Positions 23,901 through 36,035 of a stretch of DNA of 64,000 nt are shown here, one piece after another. Under the pieces are notes generated by a model. The model had not been told where the DNA came from. It searched no databases and worked only from the letters and a program-made list of their open reading frames with translations. Made by a program: the position numbers and the translations under genes. The stretch lies in NCBI GenBank assembly GCA_019925105.1, contig JAHGAU010000003.1, positions 1,798,001 to 1,862,000 on the forward strand, in the 5' to 3' direction. Positions within the stretch are counted from its first letter, which is position 1, and every line of letters begins with the position of its first letter. This DNA comes from Niebla homalea. Its lineage: Eukaryota > Ascomycota > Lecanoromycetes > Lecanorales > Ramalinaceae.

Positions 23901-26233
23901 ATTAATAATAAAAAGGAATAAGTAATTAAAGAAATTTTTAATAAAGTTAAAAGTAAAAAAAACGTTTAATATTAAGTTAAATAGGTTAATTAAGGCTTTA
24001 AATATAATTAATAAGTACCGGAAACGGACTTAAAATACTCCTAGGAATTACGGGAATAATATAACGAAATAGTATAAAGTAAAAAAAAAACGTAAATAAG
24101 GTTATAACGGTATAATAGCGGAAGTTATATATATAGTTAATAGTTATATATATAATTAATATTATAATTATTTAGCCCCTATACGTTATCCTCCCGTAAG
24201 ATTATTAAAGTCTAAGCTTTAATTAATAACTTTACTTATTACGGGTATTATACGTACGGATAAGCCGGCGTTATAAAAATAATTGTTTTTATTATAGTAT
24301 TATACTACGATAATATTAAAAAAGAAAAAGAAATATAAGCGTTAAATTATAAGCGTTTAATATATTATTAAATAAATATTAAATAAATAAAGTTAAAAAG
24401 ATAAAATTATTAAGGGTAATAAAAGGTTAATAAGTATATTTACTGGATTTACGTTAACGTATTAATAGCTTTAATAGTATTATCCGCCTTATTATTTTTT
24501 AATAGTATATAGATTATAAGTATTTAACGTTTAATATTATTAATTTTAATACTTAACGTTAAACTTTAATAATATTAACGTATAAAAATAAAAGAATAAT
24601 TTATAACTTCGTATTAATACGGATTACTTTTTCCTTCCTCGCCTTTTTTTATATATAAGTTAACGGTATTTAGATTAAATATAAAGATATTATATTACCC
24701 TTTTCTTTTTTTAACTTTTAATTAAAGGTACTTCCTTAATATTATTTATTAATAAAACTTCTTAACTTAATTCTAGAATATTACTTTTAAGAGTTAAAAT
24801 TAACCTTTTTAACGGTGTTATTAAAGAAAGTATAATTTCCTTTCCCTCCTCCTTAAATAAACCGAAGCCCGTATTTTTTTCCTTTTTTTAATTATTTAAG
24901 TTACCGGATATTATAAGCTTAAGGATTATTCTATTTACCCTAAATATAAGGTCAGGAAATAAAGAATAATTCCCCGACGGAGTCGATTTTTACGAAGGGC
25001 CTGGACCCTTTATATTAAGTTAATTTAGCTAATAAATATTAATACCGTTATATTATTATTAAATTATAATTTATTTATTTACTTTTTAAGCCGGATAACC
25101 TTTTTTTCCGTTACTTTAACGTAAATAATAAGCGCCTTTTTCTTAATTTAAAGGATTAATATTTCTCTTTTAAATTTTAAGGTAATTTAACGGAACGTAT
25201 ATTCCGCTTAACCGGCGGTAATTAACGTTTAACTAATATTTAACCGGAAGGCTTTAAAATCCCAAAGGATTTTACTATATTTTTATACGTATTAAGTTTA
25301 TATCTTAATAAGCCGTATACCGATCGATTGATACTTATATATTTATTGAGTTACCCGGGACTATAGTTAATCCGGGAACTATATATATATTAAAATAATA
25401 ACGACTTAACGGCGTTAAAAATACTTACGGGAAGGTAACGGGAAGGATATCGTTTATTACGATATTTCCGGCAAAATAAAAGGCCCCGTTAATATAAAAG
25501 TTTATCCTATAAGAAATAAATTGAATAAGGTATTATTATATATATTATTAATATTATATTTACGTTTACGTTAATAATATATTATTATATATATATTATA
25601 CGGCTTAAAGATCGGGGTTAACTTATATATTATATTAATAAATAAAAATAAGCGGATTATTAATATAAACGAATTATTTATATATTATTAACGTTACTTA
25701 TTATAATAATAATAGAGATAACGAAGGCATATAATTATATACGTATTAACTTTTAAATATTAATATATACCTTTAATATATTATACTTATAAGAATAATT
25801 AAAACTATTAAAAAGAAAAAAAAGAAATTTAAAATAAAATAAAAACCTTATTATAATTATACGCCGTTTTTACGATAACGCTTACCTTTATTACGGTATA
25901 ATAAATTAATAATAACGCTTTAAATAATTAATAATTAATATTACAAAGACTTTTTTCTTATTTATTCCTTTTTATTAAGTTTTATAAAGAGGTTTTTAAT
26001 AAGCTTTATAGGTTATATTAATAATTTATTAACGTAAATTGCTTTTATTATATTATTATTAAATAAATATTACTATACTTATATATATATTTAAGGACTC
26101 TTTTCTTTTTACCCTTTTTTTATTAAGTTTAATAATAAGTTTTTAATAAGCCTTATATTTAATTGGCTCCGCGTTAACTTTTTAAATATATCTCTTTATG
26201 CCTTAAAGATTAATATATAAAGGGGGAGATAAT

Positions 26234-26566
26234 TATTAATAGTTAATATTATTTTTATAGAGGCGTTATAATAATACGTTATATTATTACGTTAAGGTAG
26301 GCCGTTAAGCCCTAATAAAGGACCTTAATAACGGCCTTGGTATACGTTATTTATAAGCTGTAGCTTAACCGGGGTAAAACGGGGTAATTATTACCTTTAC
26401 CTTAAGTAAAGGTTATATTTTAATTCTTTCTAAGTTCTTTAAGAATTAATCTTATTATTAATCTATTTATTAAAGTAATACTTAAGTATCCAGACCGTAA
26501 CGTTACGTCTTCTACACCTACCTTTACTAGTCCCGCCGGCGTACCGCCAGCGGAGTCAGTCTAACA
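26234..26566 (+). repeat. Right LTR of Gypsy-1
   Basis: 333 bp starting TATTAATAG and ending CTAACA, matching 1497-1829. The final 60 bp are almost unmutated (tcccgccggcgtaccgccag). Confidence 0.88.
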
Positions 26567-26650
26567 TATAAGTAATACCGGTATATAAATAAATTAATAT
26601 TACCGGCTTTATCGTTCATAAATCTATTATTATAAGTAATATCTATATAC

Positions 26651-26938
26651 AATAGGCCTCGCTTTAAAAGCAATAATAAATACCGTTCAATAAGCGGCCC
26701 TACTCATAAAGTACTCCCCTTACCGGACCCCTTAAAGGTTTATTATTTCCGCCACGATAATAGCGATAATAGCCCTACTTTTAAGTCCGATAATAAAACG
26801 AGGCCTTTATTAAAGGACGAGTATATTAATATATACTGGGTAAATAACCAGGCTTACCTTTATAATAAACAGGTAATATATAGTCCTCTTATAACTTATA
26901 CTGGAACGATACCGTTATTACGGCCATTAAAAGCTTAA
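26651..26938 (+). pseudogene. Open remnant inside element A (unknown product)
   Basis: On the plus strand 95 consecutive sense codons run from 26651 to a TAA at 26936-26938. That is exceptional in this AT-rich block. The peptide is Asn/Lys/Pro/Tyr-rich with segments such as SGPTHKVLPLPDPLKVYYF and TRPLLKDEYINIYWVNNQA. There is no start codon at the beginning, so it is the middle or end of a gene whose remainder is lost or mutated. Many AAT (Asn) codons probably replace GAT (Asp). I do not recognise the family. It lies in the 3' internal part of element A, so it may be an element-encoded protein or captured host sequence. Confidence 0.4.
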
Positions 26939-27247
26939 AGGGATATTCACCCGGTTAATCTACGGATATTATGGATTTAAGCGATTTAGCTTATTTATAA
27001 AATACTTAAATCCATAATTATTTCCCGGGTAAAATTACGATACTTACTTAACTTATGGTTTTTCGATTTTTTAACTTTCTTTTAACAATAAATTTTAATG
27101 CTTAACCATTAATATTTCTCTTTACTTCCTTAATATACTTAGTACTAAATATATTTAATCCCTAACCCCGGAACCACTTTCTTTAATAAAGACTTCAACC
27201 TTATTATCGTAATAAGTGCGTTATAATCTTTCTTTTTATAATGTATT

Positions 27248-27412
27248 TATTATATATACTATACGTATACTAAAACCTTTACGGTTACTAATACCCAAAG
27301 GGGTATAGCGGTACTTGGCGTATATACTTATATTGCGCACCTTCATAGGTAGATACTTATTCATTATATATATTATACCCACATTTTACCTCAGTACTCT
27401 TAATACCTGATA
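27248..27412 (+). repeat. Right LTR of element A
   Basis: 165 bp, matching 299-463. TSD AAGCT follows at 27413-27417. Confidence 0.75.
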
Positions 27413-27417
27413 AAGCT

Positions 27418-28424
27418 TTAAATCTTTATTAAAATCGATATAAACGTTATTAAATAACGATCTTAAGGAGATTATTAGATATAAATTTAAAATTATTTAC
27501 CCTAATTACTTTAACGACGAAGTCTTATGTTATAAGCTTTACGTTAAGTATTTTAAGTTGGGATATTTACCTACTTATATCGGTATACTTTATAAAAGTT
27601 TTATTCCGTTCTTATATGTGGAGGCCAAAGAAATCCTGGATACTTAATACTGAGTAAGTAAGCCTACTTTAAGGACATTCAATTCTTCAATAAAAAACTA
27701 TAATAATAACGGTAATAACCACTTACTTTATATTAAGCCCTTTTTCAGTTAAAAGGTATACGACCCGGTTATTCATCGGAGAATACGTTAATCGAGTTAA
27801 TTCCCGTCGATTTTTTCTCGATTTTTTCACGTTTATATTAACCGTAAATTCGACTTTTTTACGATTTTTTTTTAATATACATTTTAAGCGGTCGTTAATA
27901 CTTAATAACCATACTTAATTACGATGATTACAATATACCTAAGGCTATATCTGGATAATATTTTACCCCGGAAATAATATTAATAATAATGAACGTAATA
28001 AGTAACTCGCAGGAACTTACCGTCGTAAAGGGGGGGATCGTATGATGGTTCCAAGTGGCCTTGTTCTTATGCTCGGTTTACTTACCTTATGAGGACTAGC
28101 TCCCGGGGGGTCTTGGCGTACATACCTTACTTGCATATACCACCTATATTATAACTACCTTCATAGCTCTTATTCATTCATTACTAGGACCTACCTACTC
28201 CAGTACCCTAACATTAAATTAAATTTAATCATATAAACCGCATTTAATTTTATTTATATTGGCTTTTTATAAGTAGAAGAGTTCACTTATAATAAAACTA
28301 TTTTTAAACCGGACTTTTAAAAAAATTATATAATTTAATTATATATAAAGTTTAAGGTTAATTATATAAAGCTTTATATTTTAACGTTAAAAATAAATAC
28401 TCTCCGGGAAAGAATTATCCTTAT
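27418..28424. other. Unassigned relic sequence with a GC-rich patch
   Basis: About 58 plus-strand codons from roughly 27484 are open (YPNYFNDEVLCYKLYVKYF segment) before a stop; the family is unrecognised. At 28019-28213 a GC-rich patch resists mutation and ends ctaaca. It shares the motif cttggcgta...cacc..tattat with element A LTRs and partly with 48384-48450. It may be a solo LTR of a related family, but I could not find its left end or duplication. Confidence 0.35.
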
Positions 28425-28966
28425 ATCTCCAAATTTTTAAACCAATATATAAGTACTCCGAGTATAAAAGAGTAAATTAAGCAGGTTGAACTTATATTCC
28501 CCCTCGCTTAACCTTTAAGCGCTTACGAGTATCCGTTTTACTCGTAAGTTTCTTGGATTCTTATAAGTTTTAATTAATTTTTTTAACTTAACGGTTTTTT
28601 AACTAAATTACCCCCTTTAATTACCCCCCCCTTAAGGACGAATTACTAGCTACCAGGGTAACTTTCAATTAAAATAACCGAATCTATAATTAATTTTAAA
28701 AAAAGTTGAATATTACGGCTTATAAGGGGGGTTACGGATATATCTATTGCCAAGAAAGCTTAATAAAAAAAATTATAAAAAGTAAAAACCGTTGTTTTAC
28801 CGTTTTAAACGTTTTTATTTTTTAGCTTTGTTTTACCCGCTCGGGACTGCTCGGAGCACTCGTGAGTTTTCCTGGATGCTTATAAGTAACTCACGAGCGG
28901 TCTGAGTGAATAAATCCATTTTTTTATTTTTTTTACTTAATCCGAGTAGGTCGCAGATTTGGTAAT
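28425..28966 (-). mobile_element. MITE-like repeat, copy 2 (inverted)
   Basis: An inverted relative of 17160-17697. The left end is atctccaaatttttaaacc and the right end aggtcgcagatttggtaat. It retains the C-run (ttacccccccctt) and the internal hairpin. Confidence 0.65.
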
Positions 28967-29361
28967 GTAAAATTATAAGCTTTTTAATAAAACTTACTTT
29001 ATATAATCTTTAAAGGACTTATATTCTTATACAGCGGCTTTATTATAAGTTTTACCTTTCTCTTTTACTTTAAAGCCGTTTATATATAACTTTATTATTA
29101 ATATATTATATAAGTTATTTATATAACATAATACTTTATTGGTTATTCCGGCTATTTTTTCCGTTAAAATTATAAATATATAAAAAGTTAAATTAAGTAT
29201 AAAGTTTATTAAAAATCTAATAAATAAATTTTAAACGTATATTAACTTTATATCAACTTAGTTAACGATATAATCCTTATAATAATATGACGTTATTAAT
29301 TTACTTAAAGTTAAATAAACCAGCCGATATTTATTTGAATCAATTTTTTAAGATTTAAATT

Positions 29362-30115
29362 TTAATTTTAAGGATTTTTAACCTTAATTTTACCCTATAG
29401 CCAGGCTATAATAGGGGATATTTTAACGGTAGAATACCTTGGGACCTTAATGGTAAAATCTTTATAGCTTAAGTCCTAAAATAAATTAATAAAAAATACT
29501 ATATATTTATATATATATATAGTAAGGATTAAGTAAATTAAAGGGCATAATTTAACTATTAGTTAAATTACCGGATATATAGAATAATTATTTATTAATT
29601 AAGTAGCTTTTTACGCGTTATATGTAGGAGGAACTTAAAGATTTATATAAGTTAATTTATTTAAATCCTTAAGTTTTTGAATTTTTTTATTAAGACTTTT
29701 ATTTAAATAATGGCTTTTATTAAAATTATTTATTTATCTATTCCTTTTATATATATAACTTTATATTAATAACTTTATATATATAACTTTATATATATAA
29801 CTTTATATATATAACTTTATATATATAACTTTATATATATAACTTTATATATATAACTTTATATATATAACTTTATATATATAACTTTATATATATAACT
29901 TTATATAAATAACCTTAAATTCCTAGCTTATATAAGGGGATTCTTAACCTTAACTTTACCCAGTAACCGGGCCATAACGGGGGGTATTTTGATAATAAAG
30001 TACCCTAAGATTTTAACGGCGAAGTCCCTATAATTTAAGTCTTAAGATAGGTTAATTAAAAATACTATAAACACCAAAAACACCATATATCTACATATAT
30101 ACGTAGCAGGGATCG
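29362..30115. repeat. Pair of about 180-bp direct repeats with an AT minisatellite between
   Basis: 29362-29545 and 29932-30115 share ttaaccttaa.tttaccc, a gggtattttgata/ggatattttaacg block, and taagtctta.gata/taagtccta.aata followed by aaaatacta. The right copy is GC-richer, so the left one is more RIP-mutated. They may be LTRs of a small element or a duplication. At 29750-29909, about eleven copies of the 14-bp unit ataactttatatat lie between them. Confidence 0.5.
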
Positions 30116-30446
30116 AGCATATTAGTATACAGGACGTAAAGCGCCTGATGAAAGGCAAGTAAAAACTCATAAGGCCGTTTACTGGTCGTCCGGCTTATAA
30201 GTCCCTACTCTGATCGAAGGACTTATTGCTCATGCTAGAACAGAAACTTCAGGAAACTCATATAGACAAAATATTCCTTGAAAGCTCCTGAACTGATCTC
30301 ACTGCTCAGTGGACCTTTATCGACAAGTTTTGATCGCACTGCAGAAGACTTTGGATTACGGTGCCGAGGAATAAGATACTATTCCATCACTCAAACTACA
30401 CCAAGAGCATCTGACGAGATTCTCAACTCTAGTCCTTCAGCAACTT

Positions 30447-32309
30447 TCATGCTGCGTCAGATGTGAAGCCGGGCAGAACTAGCTCGTTTCCTGGCACTGC
30501 GTCGCCTTCCCGGTCATAAAGCGCATTCAACGCATCTTTATAAAGCTCCAAGGTTGGGCCTCGTTGCACTGTTCCTTTGCCGGCGCGACGCATTGGGTGC
30601 TGCGGAGTGGTGTACAAGATATGTGACTTGGCGACGCGGGCGCCGGTCTTGTAAGTTCGATTGGCTTCTACAACCATTGGCCAAATGTCCTCGGTAAGTT
30701 CCTGCTCTTTAATTGGCGAAAGAGGCTGGCCATCTACTCGCTCGATGATCAAAGTGGGCTGGGATCGACCTGTACCAGCCATCAATGCTGCCTGCACTTC
30801 CCGGTGTTGCGACACATGCTGTTCTAGGGGTACTGGGTCACACATGAAGCCGGCTTTGAAAAGGATTGTGTCATCTGCCCTACCTCGGTACGTCCACAGG
30901 CCTTCTTTTGAAGGATGCGGCGCCCACAGATCCTTGGTGCTGTACTCTTGCAGCTGTGGAAACAGCTTGAAGACTGGCTGCTCATTCTCAAACACGGGAT
31001 CCTTGACTATGAATGCCTCAAATTGCCCGTGAGGTGAGGATCGAAATTCAAGCCCACCTGCCGGGTGAGGTTGAATATACTTCCACTGTTTTGATGGAAA
31101 ATGATCTGATGGCCGAAGTAAGGGGATGCTGCCCGTCTCTGTCGAGCCATTGAAGTTGAAAAGCTGGACCTGGGACGCGACGGTATCACCTGACCACTGC
31201 GACACATCACCCCCTCCATACACAACGGTCTCCACATTCCGAGCAATATACTCCGTAATCTCGGGGCTTTTCGCAATCTGTTCCAAGAACGGAGGCGCGA
31301 GAAACAAGGCGTCTGCCTTCACATGCTTCAGACCTTCAAAAACAGTCTGAGCTGAGGGCATGACCCCTGCCAATGGGGTGATCACCGTCGTTTGGTTCGC
31401 GATAGCGTCGAACAAGGTGGCGAATAAATTTCCGGCCTGCACTATGTTATTGATCAGGTATAGTGAGCAGACAATATCTGCGTAGATACCTGCCTCCTGT
31501 TGCTGGAGGAGAGATAACCTACGTGGAAGAATGGGAGCGTTACAAAAAGCCGATTCGATTGGCAATGCGTGACTTGCAATTCGAATCCTGGAGGCGGCTC
31601 TAGTTGACCCATTTGGATATAGCTTGATGCAAAGTCGTGGGAGAATATGATTGGTTTGGGCACCGCTGTTGTACCTGAGGTATGGACGACGACTAAAGGC
31701 TCGTTTCTTGCGTTATGAAACGTCTTCTTGAACGGATAATGAGTGTAGGTGTTGGCAAGCAATTCGTTCAGACTTGGACTGTTAAGCACTTGGAGAGGAC
31801 GTTGTTTTACAATTCCTGTCACAATCGGCGAAGGAGGACCAGGTGGTGTAAGCAGGGTGCCGCATGAGGTGGAATCGAGCAGACTGATATGGTCACTGAT
31901 CGTGTTACGGGGAGACACGAGTAGTAGCTGTGAAAGGTCTTCGATGAGCATGAACATGTGCAATCAGTAGAAGCTGACTAACCTTGTATCCAGCCTTCAC
32001 AGCTCCTAGTATCATCATGACATACGCAATATCATTGGGACCGATGTATGACAATGTCTGATGATCTCGACCCTTACCCAGCATACTTTCTAAGGACCAA
32101 GCGACACCATTGATAGCGTTGGCGAGTGCCCTGTAGGTGATGCTGCGGTACCCACCATCGTAGGTATCGAACCTATTCGGAATCTCAGCGTATATTGCGG
32201 ATGGTTTGACTTTTGACATTCCATCCACAATATTGTTGAGAAGCTGTTTCGTCTTGTAGCGGGCTGTTGGAGGGCATTCATGCCCCTCAGAAAACTGTAT
32301 AGTGGCCAT
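30447..32309 (-). CDS. NRPS-like adenylate-forming enzyme, A domain only
   Basis: It should activate a carboxylic acid as acyl-AMP. Model: exons 32309-31983, 31927-31523 and 31496-30447, giving 593 aa. The first intron (31928-31982) is normal: GTTAGT, branch-like CTGAT, CAG. The second is only 26 nt (31497-31522; 29 nt with another acceptor) yet is needed to keep frame, so it may instead be a frameshift lesion. A-domain motifs: TSGTTAVPK (192-200), LPFFH (240-244), NGSTETG (360-366), STKDLW, YRGRADD (447-453) and the A10 lysine in AGKGT (K552). The start is the ATG before ATIQFSEGHECPP; a TTG frame extends further upstream but has no ATG. The sequence resembles fungal NRPS-like reductases, which continue with T and reductase domains. 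Here the frame stops right after the A domain, about 340 bp from the transposon block, so truncation is possible. Confidence 0.75.
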
Positions 32310-33016
32310 AGCCTGCGGATTTGGGCTTCCTGTCGCGATCGATCTTGGTAGGTCCAAGACACAATTTTCGGGGAACGAAAGTGTTCAGGGAAGATCTCAT
32401 CTGATCGATTGGGCTTTCATCATCTGATCGATTGGGCTTTCAAAACAACGATACCGCAGGTAACAATACTAGTGTGACTCAGGGAAGCAGGCCCAGGTAA
32501 TTATTTGCGGCTCGGGCTCAGGCGGCAAAGGAGGTAAGAACGGGTGCCATTCACGGAACGTCTGATGTGAACCCGCGATGCAAGAGTTTGCAGATTCTGC
32601 AACTACTTCTCTATTTCAACTTGACTCGTCAGACCTTCGAGCGCCAAACTCCTGGTGGTTGACGAGAGCCCCACACACGCTGGAACGCCCCACTGCACGC
32701 TCAAAACCATCTAGCTGAGAGATTTTCTGACCTATCAGGAGTTCAGGACCCCCCTCTTTTCGCAGAAAGTCCCAACACGACTTTCTGATGTTGTGCTCCG
32801 CTTTCAGCTGAAGAGCACGTGGGCAACGTGGTCCACTCTGTGTGGTCAGTCTGACTATTTTCAGGTTTCACCTGTGGGCGTCGTTTCGCGAGTCATCTTT
32901 CAAGGCTCATATCTCTTGCTCTTCATGCTCGCTTTTCATTTGACAGGTAGTGATAACGCTTAGTCGATTGCACTCCATCCACCTGAACATACACTTCAAC
33001 TCATCCACTGCCCTCC
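32310..33016. promoter_or_regulatory. Divergent intergenic region between adenylating enzyme and SAT4 gene
   Basis: This is the 707-bp shared upstream region of two divergently transcribed genes. Its clearest element is a perfect 23-bp tandem duplication at 32397-32419 and 32420-32442 (unit tcatctgatcgattgggctttca). Each unit carries a CCAAT box on the minus strand (ATTGG at 32408-32412 and 32431-32435), about 100 and 122 bp upstream of the adenylating-enzyme ATG. That is a usual position for CCAAT-binding-complex sites. I found no convincing operator for a cluster-specific regulator. Confidence 0.55.
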
Positions 33017-34486
33017 ATGGCAACTACAGCTTCCTCCCCAATGCCAGAGCAGATCAAAGCTGCACTTCTCAATGGGCCAGCTGCGAGACCGCCCCCTGGC
33101 GTCGAGTCCAACTTCGTGCACCCAACTAATTTGGACACCGCCATCATCCTCATCTTGTCTATTTCCTTGACTATCGCCAGCTTCGCCCTACTCATACGCT
33201 TGTATACCAAATATTCAGTAGTGAAATCTATTGCATACGAGGATTGTAAGTCTCTCTCTTGTTCAATTCAGACGGATTATGTGTGCCTAACTGGATCAAG
33301 ACATTATTGTACTTGCTTGGGTGAGTTTATAATGGCTAATAATGAATTCCTACTCTCATGAATACTGCTAACGCGAGTAGTTAAACTTTCTGGCTTTCAC
33401 GGCTCCATCAGTCCTCGATTACAAAGTCGGGGGTGGGTCACACATGTGGGATGTGCGACTCAAAGACTTTTTCAAGATGCTTTACGTTCGTCTCCTCATC
33501 CAAGCAAAAGCGTTAGTATTAACATGGCTCCCAGTGGGTTAATATTACGGGCATAATGTATGGGATCATCATATGCCTTGTCAAGGAATCCATTCTATTA
33601 CAGTACTTGAGGGTCTTCGTTCCAAATCGCAAAGCCAACATCTACCTTTATATCACCATTCAGCTCATTATGTGGAGCGTCTTCTTCTTCTATCTTATCG
33701 ACACTATATTCGAAATCATTATGTGTCTCCCGCGAGAGAAGATTTGGAACCCGTTGATGGAAACTGGTTCTTGCTTTAATGATAACGCAGCTTATATGGC
33801 CACCGGTATCTTCAACGTTATATCGGACTTCGCGATCCTGATTGTCCCTATTATACCTATCGGTAAATTACAGATCCCATGGAGGAGGAAGATATTGGTG
33901 TTATCAGTCTTCGCAATAGGTCTTTGGTGAGTAATACTGCCCTCTAAAGCAGTAGATCGCGAGCCACCGCAGCGATGACTGAACTTAAGCGTTTATTGGC
34001 TAATCCTGCTCTCCGCTCAGTGCCTGTGTAACCTCAATCCTCCGCACATACTATACCTTTAAAATAGTGCAATCACCCGACATCAGCTATAACTTGATTA
34101 TCATGGGACTCTGGACATGGGGAGAGATTACCGCTGGCATGCTTGTTAGCTGCCTGCCAATCATGCCAAAGTTCTTCCAACATATAGCTCCTAAAGTGAG
34201 GGGAACCTTTGCATCGATATCCAGGTTGGGCTTCAAGTCAGGTTCAGCAGATTCAAGGGCCAGTACAACGGGATCAGCTCCGTTTAGAAAAAGCTTCAAC
34301 AGGTACAAAAATTCGAGGAGTTCTTCGGATGTATTGAACGGTCCTCATGGCCATGAGGCTCACCCCAAAGGTGAGTACATTACACTGAGTGAATTTTACG
34401 CTGGTAATGAGAACCAGCATGAACGGCTTTCGGGACTTAATGAAATGCATGCTACAAAGCGACAAGACTTAGAATCTGGGGGTTGA
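33017..34486 (+). CDS. SAT4/rhodopsin-like seven-helix membrane protein
   Basis: A predicted integral membrane protein of the fungal SAT4 (PTH11-related rhodopsin-domain) family; its ligand and role are unknown. Model: five exons 33017-33245, 33301-33320 (20 nt), 33381-33485, 33535-33926 and 34021-34486, giving 1212 nt and 403 aa in frame. Introns are 55, 60, 49 and 94 nt, one with the branch site TGCTAAC. Family hallmarks: EDYIIVLAW after the first helix, GGGSHMWDV (100-108), the CLVKESILLQYLRVFVP helix, and WGEITAGMLVSCLPIMPKFF near the last helix. About seven hydrophobic segments are visible, followed by a Ser/Arg-rich cytosolic tail. No CFEM domain is seen at the N-terminus. Such proteins occur beside secondary-metabolite genes, but a role in sensing or transport here is inference. 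Confidence 0.85.
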
Positions 34487-36035
34487 TTTACCAGCCAAGT
34501 TACGAAATGAGGGGTACGCTCCGGAAATGAAGGGAAATGGAATGAAAAGATGAGTCCTGTGGCCTTTTGAGTTATGGGTAGTATAACTAGAATAATCAGT
34601 CGGCGCGTTACCCCAGGTTCTCAATAAAACAATGTTTATCAAAACCGTATCACAAGCCGGGTCTTTTTTTTTCTGGCGACAAAGGTCCGGCTCGGCAGCT
34701 CACCCTTAATGGAATTTCCGATGCCACCAAAGTCTCCGCAGACGCTCAGATCTTCTCCCTTGAACACTAAAAGGTCTCTTTCAACGGGCATAGACTCTCT
34801 GCTGGCTTCCAGCCTCTTCCAGAATAATCCTTCAAGGGTCAAACAAATGACAAATCTTCTTACGTGGAAAAGATGTATGCGAACTGAGCAGGCTAGCTGT
34901 CAACAGGGGTGCAGCTTCCTCGCAAACAATTGAGAACGTCGGAGGAAACCTGGATCTCTGTATTCGATTGGTTCGTTCATGTTTTTGCGAGTTACGCGTT
35001 GTAGGAATTGTGCAGTCTCCCTGTGGAGAGGTGTATGCAGTCATCATGTGGTTCAAGCATTCCAGCGGCTACCTTCAGAATTTTCATGGGCAACCTTCCC
35101 GAACAGGCAGGGAACTCCGAAGTCAACGTAATCGTCGCCGCCTTAAAAAGGCGAAGACGCTGCAGGTAACTTCATGCAGTGGCGCATCCCCCTTCATCGC
35201 ATTACCCTCATCACCTTCATCACCCTTATCACCCTTATCCATTACCTTTGTCATTCATTCATGAAGTTCAATTCAACTAACGATCTTTGTTTTTCTGAGG
35301 GTAAGCGATAAGGGCGTTGACGGCGATGAGGGCGATGAGGGATAAGGGGTGCGTGCGGCTCCACCCAGTACGCGGTGACATGCATGGCGATAGCGACCTT
35401 ATGCATTTACCTGCAGTCCGATAGAGCAGCAAGACCTCCTTTGCAAATGGTGAGATACCACTCATAAATAGTGAACCATTCATGAACGGTGAGCCCCATT
35501 TGCAAAGGGCACACGCTTTATGTACGGCATCTCATTTGCAAATGGTGTACTAATGATTTGTAAAGGTTGCGACTTTTAATGGTGTATGACAAATGCGGCA
35601 CATGCACTCTCTAGGAGAGAGCGGTGGTGTCGCTGCAGCTGTTCTCACCGAGTCCGATCTACAATGCAAGGAGTCTAAACGGTATTTCGCTTCTCCGGCT
35701 TATAATGCTCAAATGTATTGTGAATGAGGCTAAGTAAAGCGCTTCTACACTTCGCCTGCAAGCGTTTGCAGTGCCTTGGGGAACTCCTCGGGCTGATGAT
35801 AGAAGAGCTCCTGCCTTATCGAAACGAGATCCACCCTCCCCTCCAGTCCTATCTTTCTTGCTATGCGCCAATGTGGTGGTTGTCCTGGCTCTTGTTGACG
35901 TCTTTCCCGAGGCAGTTCTTATGGCTTTTTTCCAGTTTTCGTCATGCTTTCAGAGTAGTCACATTCACCCCAGAAATTCCAGTGTTGTCTTCAGAACCTG
36001 CCAGATCTCCTCTCTTCTAGATTTGATGTAACGAG
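34487..36035. other. Intergenic region with minisatellite and inverted repeats
   Basis: No convincing gene. At 35201-35241 there are (atcaccctt)-type repeats of about 9 bp. At 35318-35350 the same type occurs inverted (gatgagggcgatgaggg). At 35347-35387 lies the reverse complement of a head sequence (gcatgtcaccgcgtac), which also occurs twice, diverged, near 39.35-39.5 kb. Between 35438 and 35540 three TTTGCAAA palindromes occur around ccattcatgaacggtg. Short open frames here have no domain signal and I left them out. Confidence 0.5.

Noticed and set aside
29750..29909. CRISPR-like array
   Set aside because: The 14-bp units are contiguous with no spacers; it is a simple AT minisatellite in a eukaryotic genome.
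30278..30466. 62-aa plus-strand ORF at the 3' end of the adenylating gene
   Set aside because: It overlaps the gene's end antisense and shows no family resemblance.
32310..32362. N-terminal extension of the adenylating enzyme upstream of 32309
   Set aside because: The upstream frame has only TTG or GTG as possible starts. The first ATG gives an N-terminus (ATIQFSEGHECPP) typical of the family.
34639..36031. Small open frames of 66-98 codons between the SAT4 and MFS genes
   Set aside because: No domain, no codon coherence, overlapping frames on both strands and minisatellite content.
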